Positions 1 through 12,128 of a stretch of DNA of 64,000 bases are shown piece by piece. The DNA comes from Cercospora beticola. Lineage: Eukaryota > Ascomycota > Dothideomycetes > Mycosphaerellales > Mycosphaerellaceae. Position 1 is the first letter of the stretch; each line of letters opens with the position of its first letter. The stretch lies in assembly GCF_033473495.1 (NCBI RefSeq), contig NC_088936.1, positions 992,001 to 1,056,000 of the forward strand. Direction: 5' to 3'. Below the pieces are notes generated by a model. That model was not told the origin of the DNA, made no database searches, and saw nothing but the letters and a program-made list of their open reading frames with translations. The position numbers and the translations under genes are program-made.

Positions 1-854
1 GACACCTAACCTATATACTAATATATTAAAGACAGGTATAGGGAGATTAAAAGGCAAGCATAAGTAGAAAAGAGAGCTAGGCAACCTATACTACTAACCC
101 GAACTAGATAGGAGGAAATCCTCTAGATAGTATAAGGCTAAGAAACAACGATATAGGTATACCTAGGCTATAAGGCATAGTAGGCTAAATACTAGTAGGA
201 TAGAAGATAGGAAGAGAATAAGGAGGAGAGAAGAGTAAGAGCAGGAGGGGAATAACTACTAGTATAGAAAACTACTACTTCCTCTACTATTAGACAAACT
301 CTATATAAAGGACTTACTAGACTAGAGAGCATAATAGTTATACTCTTAAGGACAGAGCATATTAGGATAAGGCAATACCTTACTAAAAGGAGAGTCCTAG
401 AGTTTATACTAGACTACGAATATAGGCAGGGACATAAAATACTAAAACATATATATATGTTCTGCTTAAAATAGAACGAGAGAAGACATATACTATTCTA
501 GGTAGGGGCATCTATAAACTAGAAGGATCTAGCTAACACAAAGAGAGAGCTATATATAATAGCAAAGTAGCTTATCTAAGAAGGGGTCCTAGACTAATTC
601 TTACTTACGAGAGAAGAGGTATAGGAGGATAAGAGGAGAGAGAAGGGGAAGGATAGGGCCTAGTAAGAGGAGGACTTACTAGATACCTAGTATTGTCCGA
701 AGGAAAATAGAAACGAAGGAAGCGGCTACGTAGGCCGCAAACAAAGGGATATATAAGGGTTTTTCGAAGGCTTTTCCCTTAACCGAAATCTATAGAGCGT
801 GCTACTTACTCTAGTTAAAAGAGGTAGACCGGCGTATAAGAATTATCTATCTAT
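1..854 (+). mobile_element. 3' end of a LINE retrotransposon, copy A (runs off the window)
   Basis: The first 854 bases align base for base with 3937-4791, the 3' end of copy B. Copy A keeps more G and C: many of its G and C positions are A and T in copy B, so copy A has suffered less RIP. Both copies end in the same GC-richer segment (CCGGCGTATAAG) followed by a short TATC-repeat tail, which resembles the simple-repeat tails of I/Tad1-like LINEs. The rest of this element lies left of the window. Confidence 0.75.
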
Positions 855-3800
855 CTAATAAAGTATAGAATAGATAGCTATAAGAAGAAGAAAATTAAAT
901 ACTATAACTATAAGAGAGACTATAAGATATACTCTCTCTAATATAGCTATAAAGCTACTATAAAAGCTAAAGTAAAAGTATTCTTAGAGTAGTTTAAAAA
1001 GTAATAGAAGGTAGCTTTAGACCTAATATAAGAAGATAGTACTATAGAATCTATAATTCTTAAAAGGAAAGCTCTACTAGCTAAGTCTCTATAGAAAAAT
1101 AATAGGTATAAAAATAGGCCTCTAGGTACTATAGTAATAGTAATAGCTAGTAGGAGATAAGTAAGTAAGCTCTACTTCTTTTCTATATAGAAGAAAGAGG
1201 ATACTTAAAGAGTAATAAGTACTCTTTAAGAAGATATAGATATTAACCTAATTAAGCTTCTTTTCTAAGAATTCTATAAGTAGCTAAACTCTAATAATCT
1301 ACTAATATAATATTAATAGGTTAAATACTACCTAAACTCTACTACTAGATAGCTAAGCTATAGAAGAAGCTATAGTAATAGTACTATAAGAACTATAGCT
1401 TAATACTATAAATAGTAGAACTAAAGCTAAGAAAAGATACTCTATAGTCTTTCTACTCTAGTAGAACCTAAGAGTAGTAATACTTATATTAGATAAAATT
1501 AGAACTAATAGCTAGAAACTACTCTTCTATAATATAGATAACTTAGTAACTATCTAAGTCTAGATATCTATAGGAACTATCTCTATTTATAACTACTATA
1601 ACCTCTTAGAGCTAATAAGCTATAGATAAGAAGAGACTATCTCTATACTCTAAGAAGTACTATTATAAACTCTAGAGAATATAAAAGTAAGCTATATAGT
1701 AGTAGGAAACTTTAACTTCTACTACTTAAAATAGAGAGGAAATATAACTTAAACCTAATATACTATAGTAGATAAGCTTATTAAAATAATTATAGAGGCC
1801 TAACTATAGCTAGCTCTAGAGCTAGAGATAATTATATAGGAAAGATATATAGCTAGCTACTAAATATTAGACCTAGTTTTTATTAGCCTCTCTTTCTAAA
1901 ATCTAATCTAAAAATATAAAGCTCTTCTAGAAAAGATATATAGCTCTAACTATATCTCTCTTAGGATAACTCTCTATATTAACTTCTAAGAGCTAAGAGA
2001 AAGAAGCTAGAGAAAGTAGTAGAAAGCTACTAACTAGGATAGAATCTAGAACCTTATAGCCTAAAATACTAACTAACTTAACTAACTCCTACTTAATATA
2101 AAGGAATATCTAGATATACTAGCCTATAGAATATAATTTTCTATCTAAAGAATTATAGAGGAGATAGTTCTAATAGCTAGACTATTAAGCTATATAAAGA
2201 TAGTATAGACCTAGAAATATAAGGAGGCTATAAAGCTAGTAAGAAGAAAAAGAAAAGAATAGAGAAACTATAAGATAGAATAGAGCTATAAGCTATATCT
2301 TAAAGTATTATATATAAGAAGTAAAGTTATAAGAAAAGAGTAAAATCTAGCTTAAAGAAAACTAATAAAAGAAGTTATAGAGGACTCTAAGAAGATCTAG
2401 AAAATAGCTAAATAGGCTAGAGAGAGAGCTAACTAAAAGTACTAGCTACTATATATTCTAAGCCTAGCTAATATAGAGTATAATAGAGATACTAATAAGA
2501 GGAAAGCTATAATTCTAGTAAAATACTTCTTCCTAGACCTAAGAGAAATAGACTTAAGTAATATCTAATATACCTAACTACTACTCTAATTCTAGATAGA
2601 AGTTAAAGTTTAGCTAAAGAAAGTAGAAAGAGTTCTTAGAAAGCTACTTAGTAATAAGGCTCTAGAACCTAACTAAATACTAAACCTCTTACTTAAAAAG
2701 TATAGAGTATAACTTTTCCTAATTCTAGCTAAATTCTTTACTATATACCTAAGAATAGTATACTACTCTAAAGTATTTAAGTACTCTATAATAGTAGTAC
2801 TTAGGAAACTATAGAAACTAGACTACTTAAAGCTAGAAGTATATAGATCTATTACTCTACTTAATATAATAGTAAAGGTCCTAGAAGCTATAGTTACTAA
2901 AAGAATATCTAAGAAAACTAAAGAAAAAAAGCTTCTTTTAGAAGAATAAATAGATACTAGGCCTAGTAGGTCTACTATCTTAGTATTAGACCTTATTACT
3001 AAATAAGTAAGAACTATCTAGAAAACTAGGCTAGAAGCTATAGTATCTATACTCTATCTTAATATCTTAGAAGTATTTAATAAGGTCTTCTACTAGAAGC
3101 TACTTTATAATATTAGAATAAAAGGCTTCCTAGACTATACTATTAGCTTTATCTAATTATTCCTCTAAGATAGGACTATCTATCTAAAGCTTAGAGAATT
3201 TATAGACTAACTAAAGCTCTAAAATATAGGAATTTTCTAAGGCTCTACTCTATCTCTAATTCTTTTTCTTTTCTTTATCTCTACTCTACTTCTAATACTA
3301 TATAAAGAAACTACTTTAGTAATAGAGTTTATAGATAACTCTAATATTCTTATATATAGTATATTAATAGAAGATAACTATAAGTAACTTAAGAAAGTCT
3401 ACTAGAAATATAAAGAATAAGTAAGAAGATATAGAGTAGAATTTATACTATAGAAATATTAGCTAATCTACTTTACTAGAAGTAGGAAGTATAACCTTAA
3501 GGCTATAGTTTAAATCTAGAGATTTAATAGAGAACTACTACTATTACTTAGACTTCTTAGAGTATAGATAGATACTAAACTTAAATAGAGCTTATATATT
3601 AAATAAGTAGTAGAAAAGAGAGCCTACTAAATATAATTACTTTAGAAACTATATAAGTCTATATAGAGAGTATTCTTCTAAAGAGTAAAGTACCTATATA
3701 TAGTAGTAGTAAGACTAGCTATTACTTTCGGCTACTAAGTCTAGTCTAATCTAGAGAGTATATAAGACTACTATAGGAATCTTACTAAATCTATTAAGAA

Positions 3801-4791
3801 GATCTAGAGAGAGGCTCTAAGAAATATTATAGGAGTATATAAGTTAGTTATAATAGTTATTCTAAAGAGAGAAGTAAATATTACTTCTCTCTATTTATAT
3901 ATCTAGAACCTAGCTAAGTAAGTATCTAAAAAGCAAGATACCTAACCTATATACTAGTATATTAAAAATAGATATAGAGAGATTAAAAAATAAGTATAAG
4001 TAGGAAAGAGAGCTAGATAACCTATAATACTAACTTAAACTAAATAGAAGGAAATCCTTTAGATAGTATAAAGCTAAGAAATAATAATATAGATATACCT
4101 AGGCTATAAAGTATAGTAGGCTAAATATTAGTAGAATAGAAAATAGGAAAGAAATAAGAAAAAAAGAAAAGTAAAAGTAGAAGAGGAATAACTACTAGTA
4201 TAGAAAACTACTACTTTCTCTACTATTAGACTAACTCTATATAAAGAACTTACTAGACTAGAGAGTATAATAGTTATACTTCTAAGAATAGAGTATATTA
4301 GAATAAAGTAATACTTTACTAAAAGAAGAGTTCTAGGATTTATACTAGACTACGAATATAAATAGAAGTATAAGATACTAAAATATATATATATATTCTA
4401 TCTAAAATAGAATAAGAGAAAATACCTACTATTCTAAATAAAGAGATCTATAAACTAGAAAGATCTAGCTAATATAAAGAGAGAGCTATATATAGTAGTA
4501 AAGTAGCTTATCTAAGAAGAAGTTCTAGACTAATTCTTACTTATAAGAGAAGAGATATAGAAGAATAAAAGAAAAAAGAAAAGAAAGAATAGAGTCTAGT
4601 AAAAGAAGAACTTACTAGATATCTAGTATTATCCGAAGGAAAATAGAAGTAAAGAAAGTAGCTATATAGACTATAAAATAAAGGAATATATAAGAGTTTT
4701 TCGAAGGCTTTTCTCTCGACCGAAATCTATAGAGTATACTACTTACTCTAGTTAAAAGAGATAGACCGGCGTATAAGAATTATCTATCTAT
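855..4791 (+). mobile_element. Degenerate Tad1/I-like LINE retrotransposon, copy B
   Basis: Two hallmark enzymes can be read through stop codons. Near 1697-1740 the frame reads IVVGNFNFYY, which matches the APE-type endonuclease motif VVGDFNxHH with D changed to N. Between about 2985 and 3360 a frame carries reverse-transcriptase blocks: LYLNILEVFNKV (the LDIxxAFD block), then GIF*GSTLSLILFLFF (the GIPQGSPLSPIL block, with CAA now TAA) and FIDNSNIL (the FxDD box). A stretch near 3820-3930 resembles the RT C-terminal linker before RNase H. The 3' end from 3937 repeats copy A. Nearly every domain contains stops, so the element is dead. The 5' limit is set only by the end of copy A, and about 3.9 kb is short for a full Tad1-like element. 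Confidence 0.75.
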
Positions 4792-7240
4792 TATATTACT
4801 ATACTAAACCTTATAGATAGAGCTATTCTTAATAGTATTACTAAAGTTAGTATAACTCTTAAACTTATTAGAATCTTTCTACCTCTTATTAACTTCGAAG
4901 TAGAAGTAGATAGAGTACTACGACTATATTATAGAAGTAGCTAAAGTATAATAAGCTACGAATTAGCCTATTAGTATCTATATACTAGTATCTATAGTAT
5001 ACTAGTTTAGGTTATAATATACTTCTATAGTAGAGCTAGTATATTATAATTATAGTATTAGGTCGCCTTCTTTATTATAATTTAGTCGAGTAATAGATAC
5101 TATAGTATTCTACTATTAATATAGTAGATTAAGTCGTATATTAGTAGTAATAAGTTATTCTTATATTTTACTAATTTTACTTTCTACTTAGTCGAGATTC
5201 TAGTTAAGCTATTCGATATACGAGTTTAGCTTATTATATAAAGCTATAATAGTTTAGTCTTTCTTTATATTTACTATTTTAACTTACTATATTATCTTTA
5301 TAAGTTCTTTATTAATAGTTTCTTTATTTAAGTAGTTAGTATATATATTATTTTATTCGTTTTCTAGCCTTATAAGTTCGTTATAAAGCTTCTTAATTTC
5401 TATTTATATCTTCTCGAAGTTATTTTTAATACTAGCTATATACTTAGTCTTCTTACTTAAGTACTTCTTAGCTATTTTAATCTTCTTATATAGGCTATTA
5501 TACTCGTAATATAGAGCTTTATTAGCTTTAAAGTTCTATTTAACTATAAGCTAGAAGAGCTTAGATCTCTTTTTAATAGCTTTCTTAAATTCCTCTAAGC
5601 TATAGATATATAACTCTTAACTATTAAAGTTTATAGTATCGGTATCTTAATCGATATTATCTAACTTAGAAAGAAGTAATATATAGTTAATATAGATTCT
5701 AAAGTCGACGATTATACTATCGTTTTTAGTATATAGTATATCGATCGAAATAAGAGTATTAGCTATAGTATTTCTAATTAGTTAAGAGAGTAGATTATTA
5801 TAGAGTTCGGACGAACTATCTAATAAAGTCTTTAAAATAATTAAGGCCTTCTACTTTAGTAATATAGAAATAAAGTTAGGTATCTTCTTTAGGAGTTTAA
5901 AGTTAGTTATTAGCTTATATAGTAAGTCGTAAATAGCGTTATTTAGACTATAGATCGATCCTAGAAGTATATAATATTAACTAAATAGGCCTATATTAAA
6001 TATATCTAAAAGTACTTATAGTAGAAAGTATACTTCTATATCTAGTATTAGAGGTCGATTCGCGCTAATATTCTTAGATATAGTTATAAACGACTCGAGG
6101 TTAGTAGTTATAAGTAGTATAGTAGTAACTCTAAGTAATAGCTAAGACTAGGTTCGGCTTTTAGTATATATCTATAAGTATTACTATAATATATATTCGT
6201 AGCGCTTATACTTATAATACTCTTATTATTTCTTATTAGTATCTATTATATTTTAAATGTTTTAGACGTATTAGAGTTTTAATAGAACTTAATTATTAAT
6301 ATTATAATTACTTATAGTAAAGTAGATAGTAGAGGAAGGAAAGTAACTACTATTACTTACTATTATATATACTATATAAATAAACCTTTTAGAACTACTT
6401 CTAGTTATATCTAGATAGAATATATACTTTACTTTTATATAGAAAGTAGTATTAGACTTAAGTACCTTCTAGTACTTAGAGGAACTTAAGTACTTTTTAT
6501 TATACTTAATTAGAGTAGTACTTTTTATTATATATATTACTAGAGGTTAATATACCTATACTATATATTAAGAATAGTATAACTAACTATTATAACTATA
6601 AGAAAGAGTATAGATAGAGAGACGAGTAGTTATATAAAGTATCTAAAAGAAGTATAGAGATATAAGAAACTAAATACTAGAAATAAAAACTAAATACTAA
6701 GAAATAAATAGATACTTTAGATATTAAATAAATAGGTTATATTTTATAATAATAATAACGAGAATCGTATAAGTCTTAAAGTAATCTATAAGAAGGCTCT
6801 TTAGAGTATTAATAATAAGAAGAATAAGAATATAATTAAAATTAATACTTTTCTTATTTACTTCTAGTATAACTAGAACTATAGAGTATAGGCTAATCTT
6901 AACTTTTATATTTATACTTATAATAAGATTCGTAATAAGCTTCTTAGTAAAGTAGAGCTAGAAACTCTAGTTCTAAAGAAAAATAAGAATTAATTCTAGT
7001 ATATAGCTAAGAAAAAGAAGCTCTATAATAAAGCTTAAAAGACTATTTATAATATTATTACTAACTTTATAAAAGCGTTAGTTAGTAGCAAATAATTATT
7101 AGCTAAAATATACTATATTAGCTAAGAGAGTATATTAGTTTAGCACTAAGTACTAGTATTTTCGGAGATACTTTCGGTAATTACTAAATATAGCGTAATT
7201 ACGGCTTTCTCGCTAAATTACCGGCGATATTAAGCCGTAA
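4792..7240. repeat. Unidentified degenerate repeat with remnants of coding frames
   Basis: This segment is slightly richer in CpG than the LINE part. On the minus strand, roughly 6000 down to 5020, one frame gives a lysine- and glutamate-rich, coiled-coil-like sequence (for example YSLEEFKKAIKKRSKLF near 5600) interrupted by TAA/TAG. On the plus strand, 6720-7100, another lysine- and asparagine-rich stretch is visible. Neither was assigned to a transposase or polymerase family. The last 65 bases contain nested inverted repeats: 7175-7182 pairs with 7216-7223, and 7198-7207 pairs with 7232-7241. Confidence 0.6.
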
Positions 7241-8225
7241 TAGCTATAAATACTCCAATTAGATACTCACTGAAAACGATATGGTTTTGCTCATTTCTTA
7301 CCAGGATCCACAGGCTACATAACTGACACGAGAGTTGCAAGGATGCCAGGGAGATGAGATCTGGAGTGTGTCCCGGGATGGCTCGGAAGTGATGCGATGT
7401 CATTTGCGGATGTCTCACTTCGTGCTCGCTGTAGAGTGCAGGTAGGACTTTCGCATCAGACGAATCCTGGCCATGACAGAGTCATCACCTTTCTTCCAGA
7501 AATAAATGTAAGAGCAAGATAGAGTGATGAATATTCAATGCGGTGGAAAGTTGAATGCGTGCCAAGCGAAACCCCAGCATTCCATGTTGATCTCACGACT
7601 GCAGGCTCTTTCTCTTCTCCACCATCCACCTTCAACTTTCGCGCGCCTCGCGGGTCAGCAACACCTTCACGCATCAGCGGTGACTAAATACGGATATCCT
7701 GCTTCACAGACACCCGCAGAGGCAACGATCATGGCCACGCTGACTGCACATAATCGATGCCATAACTCGGCCTTGCTCGGCGAAAGACTTCATCATGAAG
7801 AAATCACCGCGGCAGAGCTCGACGCTGAATAAAACGACGGACCGGACGACGGCTTCAGAGGTGACACAAGCGCACGTGAAAGTCCATGTGCTAAAATGCT
7901 TGATGGCATTTAGGCTGAGGCGTGCGCGTCTTGGTGGCGAAAGAAGAGAAATCCATTCCACAGACAGCCCACAGAACCGGTATTCTTGCGCCACGGCAAG
8001 CGCGTGGCTTTCGGTGACGGTGCTCCTTTCGGTTCACCTTACGGGTATTGCAGGCATCGTACACCTAGACGTGGACACCACCTGTGGCATAGAGCCATTT
8101 ACGTGTCGGTCGCGGCAGTGCAAGTCGCTTCAAGGTTGGTTCTCTTCTGCATTCACTTTGCATTGTGGCTGTTTGTTTCGCCCAAGGACGTTTGTTCGCC
8201 TGAGCAAAGTAGAGTGACAGCTGTT
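7241..8225. other. Intergenic, carboxylesterase upstream region
   Basis: Composition is normal and genic. Overlapping short frames on both strands (the longest about 140 codons) share no recognisable domain and have no signal peptide or splice logic. The open frame that joins the carboxylesterase starts at 7986 with TTG, not ATG, so its 5' part is probably leader. Confidence 0.5.
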
Positions 8226-9985
8226 ATGCCATCACTGATCAAGATTGCGGCGGCATTGTCGCTCGCAGGCTTCGCTCATGCGAGACCTTCGAATGTCGAA
8301 TCTCGCGATGTTGGCCTCTCAAACTCGACTGAGCTGCCGATAGTTGACCTAGGCTACGTACTTCAACGAGCGACGGTCTTCAACGACACCGGAAACTACT
8401 ACAACTTCTCGAACATCCGATACGCGCAGCCTCCAGTCGGTGATCTGAGATTCCGAGCACCATTGCCACCTGTCGAGAACCGTACGGCTGTCGAGACAGG
8501 AGAGGTCGATCGAATTTGCCCTCAAGCGAATCCAGCTTGGCTGCTGACTGCCACACAATTTGTTCCTTCGTACCTAGCAGGCAAGAGGAACTTCACCGCC
8601 GCCGACTTCAATGTCAGCAGTTCTGGCAGCGCCAGCCTGCCCGAACAGGATCCTCGAACTACAGAGGACTGCTTGTTTCTGGACGTTCAGGTGCCAAAGG
8701 AGATTTTCGATAGAGCCGGAGCCGATGACTTCGAAGGCGCGCCTGTTCTTGTGTGGATCTATGGAGGTAGTTTCACTGGTGGCTCGAAGCAGGGCGCAGG
8801 TAATCCAGCAGGCCTTCTGGCCAGGGCGCAGAATGAGAAGAACAAGGGCGTGGTTTACGTCGCCATGAACTACCGCCTGGGCGCTTTTGGATGGCTTTCC
8901 GGACCAGATCTCCAGGCAGACGGCACCACTAATACTGGGCTCTACGATCAGCGGCTCGCATTGGAATGGATTCAAGACAACATTCACAAGTTTGGAGGTA
9001 TGTTCCAAGCCCTGTGTCTGCGGTGCTTCTGGTGATACTGACCAGACTTCTTCGCACAGGTGACCCGAAGCGAGTAACGCTTGTTGGAGAGAGTGCAGGT
9101 GGGTCATCGATCATGCACCAGATCACTGCTTTCGGCGGCTCAAAGCCAGTGCCCTTTCAGCAGGTTGTTGCTCAATCTCCAGGATTTCAACCGATGCCCT
9201 CAAACATTGAGCAAGATAGCATTTTCAATGCTTTCCTCGGTCTAGCTGGCGTCAAAACTATCGGCGAGGCTCGTCAGCTTTCATACGAGAAACTGCAAAC
9301 CGCAAACATCATTCAGACAGCACTTTCTCGGTACGGCCAATACACGTGGGGTCCAACTGTAGACGGCATCTTCGCTCCAGAGCTTCCTGGCCAGCTTCTC
9401 GCCAAAGGACGATTTGCCAAAGACGTCAAAGTCATGGTCGGCCACAACCAAAACGAAGGACTGCTATTCGTCAATCCTCTCGCCTCGAACTCAAGCGGTT
9501 TCGAAGACAACATCGACAGCCTCCAGCCATCGATCAAAGCTTTCCCGCTGTACAAGAACTACCTCGCCAACACACTTTACCCCGCCGATGCCTACCCTGG
9601 CCAGATCGAGCGTTATGCAGCGATTGTCGCCGACTCAGCCTTCGTCTGCAACACTTTTTACCTAGACAAGGCGTTCGGCAACCAGACTTACGCTTACTTC
9701 TTCGTTGTGCCTCCTGCGCTTCACGGCACTGACATCGCATACACGTTCTACAACGACGGCGGACCCAGCAGCGATGTTATCAACGTTGATGTTGCAATTG
9801 CGTTGCAGGAGTATATTACACATTTTGCCGAATTTGGGTATCCGAGCGAGACTGGTGTGCCGCATTTCCCGATTTATGGTGAGAATGCGACAGTGACGGT
9901 GTTGAATGCTACGAGTATTACGCAGGCTGTTGATCCGGCTGCGAACGAGAGGTGTAACTGGTGGCAGAAGGCGCTGTACTACTAG
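8226..9985 (+). CDS. Secreted type-B carboxylesterase
   Basis: Alpha/beta-hydrolase of the carboxylesterase type B / cholinesterase-like family, about 565 residues, predicted to hydrolyse carboxylic esters outside the cell. I join 8226-8997 to 9060-9985 across a 62-nt GT-AG intron, which restores [18 protein letters not shown]. The nucleophile is Ser269 in [16 protein letters not shown] and the oxyanion-hole region [10 protein letters not shown] are typical of the family, and [10 protein letters not shown] near the C-terminus supplies the likely catalytic His. The ATG at 8226 begins a signal peptide ([19 protein letters not shown]). The open frame upstream lacks an ATG. The substrate cannot be told from sequence. 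It is the first intact gene after the RIP block. Confidence 0.9.
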
Positions 9986-10529
9986 GCGAAAGGTATTGAT
10001 TCCAGAGCTTTTGACCGAGCTGCCAGGCTCTAGTGATCTTCGACAACACTGAGAAAGGTAGGCTGTCAGCGCATCTGGGATTCCTGTCACCTGAATACAG
10101 TCTACTTGGTACAGCGCGGGTTGCCTGTTCGCTTCTTAAACTCTTCCGAATGGAGACACTTCCGTGTGCGCTCATGCACTTGCGTCACAGCAACTGTCTG
10201 TAAAAGACTGTCACAGCGACTGTCACTTTATCATCCACAGCCGTCTCTACCAACAAGCGGCAATTATACAGCCCTGAGTGCTGTGCTAACAATCAGTGCT
10301 CTTGTCTGGCTCGATGCTTCCATATCATTGGCTGAGAAGCGCCACTTCGAGCGCAGCCAACGCCACATGGTGTGAGGCCTTGGAGCTGAGCCTTGCGCCC
10401 GCAAGCATTGACTTGTACATCATGCCCCGATATCACGGGCTGTTCACATTCCAACACTTCCAATATTCTGGCCGGTAATCATAGCAAGGACTGTTCTGGT
10501 CTTACTCTCAGTGTACCACATGACCTGAC
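9986..10529. other. Intergenic, no gene seen
   Basis: This holds the presumed 3' end of the carboxylesterase and the promoter of the HET gene. Small frames up to 89 codons overlap each other and show no domain. I see no RNA gene. Confidence 0.5.
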
Positions 10530-12128
10530 ATGGCGCCACTATACAAGACGCTCCCTCCCGTCAGCCGACAAATCCGTCTTCTGAGAGCCAAAACTACTGG
10601 AAGAGTCAAAGCAGTCGAGGCCTCATGCGTTCAGGAATGCCCTCAATTTCAACTAGAGACATTTTTGCTCGATCTGCTACCCTCATACAAAGCATTGTCG
10701 TATTGTTGGGGAACTGAAAAGGCCGACCAAGTCATCCATGTCAACGGGGAACCATTTCTCGTGAATCCCAACCTCTTCGAGTTCTTGAAGCTCATCGACG
10801 CCGACAAAGACGACGGAACGGGGAACGAATGCGTAGGATGGATATTCATCGATGCGATCTGCATCAATCAAACTAATCTGGACGAGAGAAGTTCACAGGT
10901 CACGCTAATGGGAGATGTCTACAAGCAAGCGGAAGAGGTCATCGTTTGGTTGGGTGTCCAAGAAACAATGGTCAACGCGTCCACTGCTTTGGACCCAGAT
11001 GCCTGGCAGGATTGTTGCGATATAGTGGAGCTACACTTCGTCACAATGGCAGCGATGCGGGTGATTGGCACGCCAGTGCAAGAGATCGCAAGTGACTTCC
11101 TGGACGCGCATTTGGGCATAGAGACTGCCCGTGCACTTGTCATGCCTCTCGTGCGGCACTCGTTCTGGTCACGACTTTGGATTGTACAGGAGATCGTTCT
11201 CGCGCGAAATTTGTGGATCTGGTACCAAGGCTTGCGTATCTCCTGGTTCACCCTGTACGAATGTCTCAAGTACGGATGGAAGAATGTGATAGACCCTTTA
11301 TCCACTGTCAAAATGGTGGATGTATCGCCCTTCCGACCCGAGCAAGGCTTAAGGCTCATGCCTGGCGACTATCACGAACGGTTCAAGGGTTGGAGTGATG
11401 CGCTCCAGACTTTTAGCCTCCTCCAAGACAAAATTCGGTCGACCGATTTGGCTCGGGCGCGCAAAATGGACCTCAGTACTGCCAGCTCGAACTTTGTCAG
11501 GCGAGACGCTTCCGTGAAGAATGACAAAGTTTATGGCTTGCTCGGCATGACTTCTAGCGTTGTCCCAGTCGACTATCAGAGCGATGCGAATGCAACAGAA
11601 ATCGTACACCGAATGGGCATATTCCCGCTACGAGATCAAGGAATCGTCGTAGTGGAGGAAGCAATCTTGCGTATCGAAACATATTTGGCGACGTTGGAAC
11701 CCCCTCACAGCCCCCAGGATCGAGCTCACGTCGAACTACTCGAAGAGCATGTCGCAACTCTCCGAAAGCGCATAGAATCACAGCAAAATGCAGATCAGGA
11801 GGCACGTAGCCCGATGTGGCCAGACAGAATGCAACGACAGCATGACATCCGCTCTATCGCACATTTCTTGAGCGGACACAAATTTATTGACAAGCTGCGG
11901 GAAATTCTTCCAACTCCGGCCCTTTTCAAGATTCTCGAACACGATCTCTATAAAGCTCTTATACTGGGACTTAAAAGCTCGGAGGACGTAGAATCTAACA
12001 GTGCGTATATCTCATCCAATTCCGACTTTCGCACATGGGCTGTCAAGATGGCAAAGGAATACCCGGAGCTTGGACGTTTACCAGAAAAATGCCTTCGGGT
12101 CCCTCAGGAGGAATATCCTGTCCCTTGA
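10530..12128 (+). CDS. HET-domain (heterokaryon incompatibility) protein
   Basis: Single-exon protein of 532 residues. The HET domain starts near residue 53 with YKALSYCWG, continues through the block WIFIDAICINQ and then VYKQAEEVIVWLG, and the downstream NDKVYGLLGM block is also present. HET proteins trigger growth arrest or cell death when genetically different hyphae fuse; that role is known for the family and inferred here. No NACHT, WD40 or ankyrin region follows; the C-terminal 200 residues are unassigned and helix-rich in appearance. The ATG at 10530 gives a normal N-terminus and no intron is needed. It is one of three HET genes in the window. Confidence 0.88.
   Translation: MAPLYKTLPPVSRQIRLLRAKTTGRVKAVEASCVQECPQFQLETFLLDLLPSYKALSYCWGTEKADQVIHVNGEPFLVNPNLFEFLKLIDADKDDGTGNECVGWIFIDAICINQTNLDERSSQVTLMGDVYKQAEEVIVWLGVQETMVNASTALDPDAWQDCCDIVELHFVTMAAMRVIGTPVQEIASDFLDAHLGIETARALVMPLVRHSFWSRLWIVQEIVLARNLWIWYQGLRISWFTLYECLKYGWKNVIDPLSTVKMVDVSPFRPEQGLRLMPGDYHERFKGWSDALQTFSLLQDKIRSTDLARARKMDLSTASSNFVRRDASVKNDKVYGLLGMTSSVVPVDYQSDANATEIVHRMGIFPLRDQGIVVVEEAILRIETYLATLEPPHSPQDRAHVELLEEHVATLRKRIESQQNADQEARSPMWPDRMQRQHDIRSIAHFLSGHKFIDKLREILPTPALFKILEHDLYKALILGLKSSEDVESNSAYISSNSDFRTWAVKMAKEYPELGRLPEKCLRVPQEEYPVP

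Larger units (their letters stand above)
1..7240. repeat. AT-rich RIP-mutated repeat block
   Basis: This block has no open frame of 60 codons on either strand and is composed largely of TA, AG and CT steps. CpA and TpG are nearly missing, which is the product expected when RIP turns C into T before A on both strands. Former coding frames can be followed through it but are broken by TAA and TAG where CAA, CAG or TGG would have stood. Composition changes abruptly near 7240 to normal fungal genic sequence. RIP is established for Pezizomycotina; assigning it here rests on the dinucleotide pattern and on comparing two copies of one repeat within the block. Confidence 0.9.

Noticed and set aside
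1..7240. CRISPR-like or satellite array in the repetitive left arm
   Set aside because: The repetition comes from two long copies of one LINE and from low-complexity TA/AG composition; there are no regularly spaced short repeats.
7986..8225. N-terminal extension of the first carboxylesterase
   Set aside because: It begins with TTG rather than ATG, and the internal ATG at 8226 starts a clear signal peptide.
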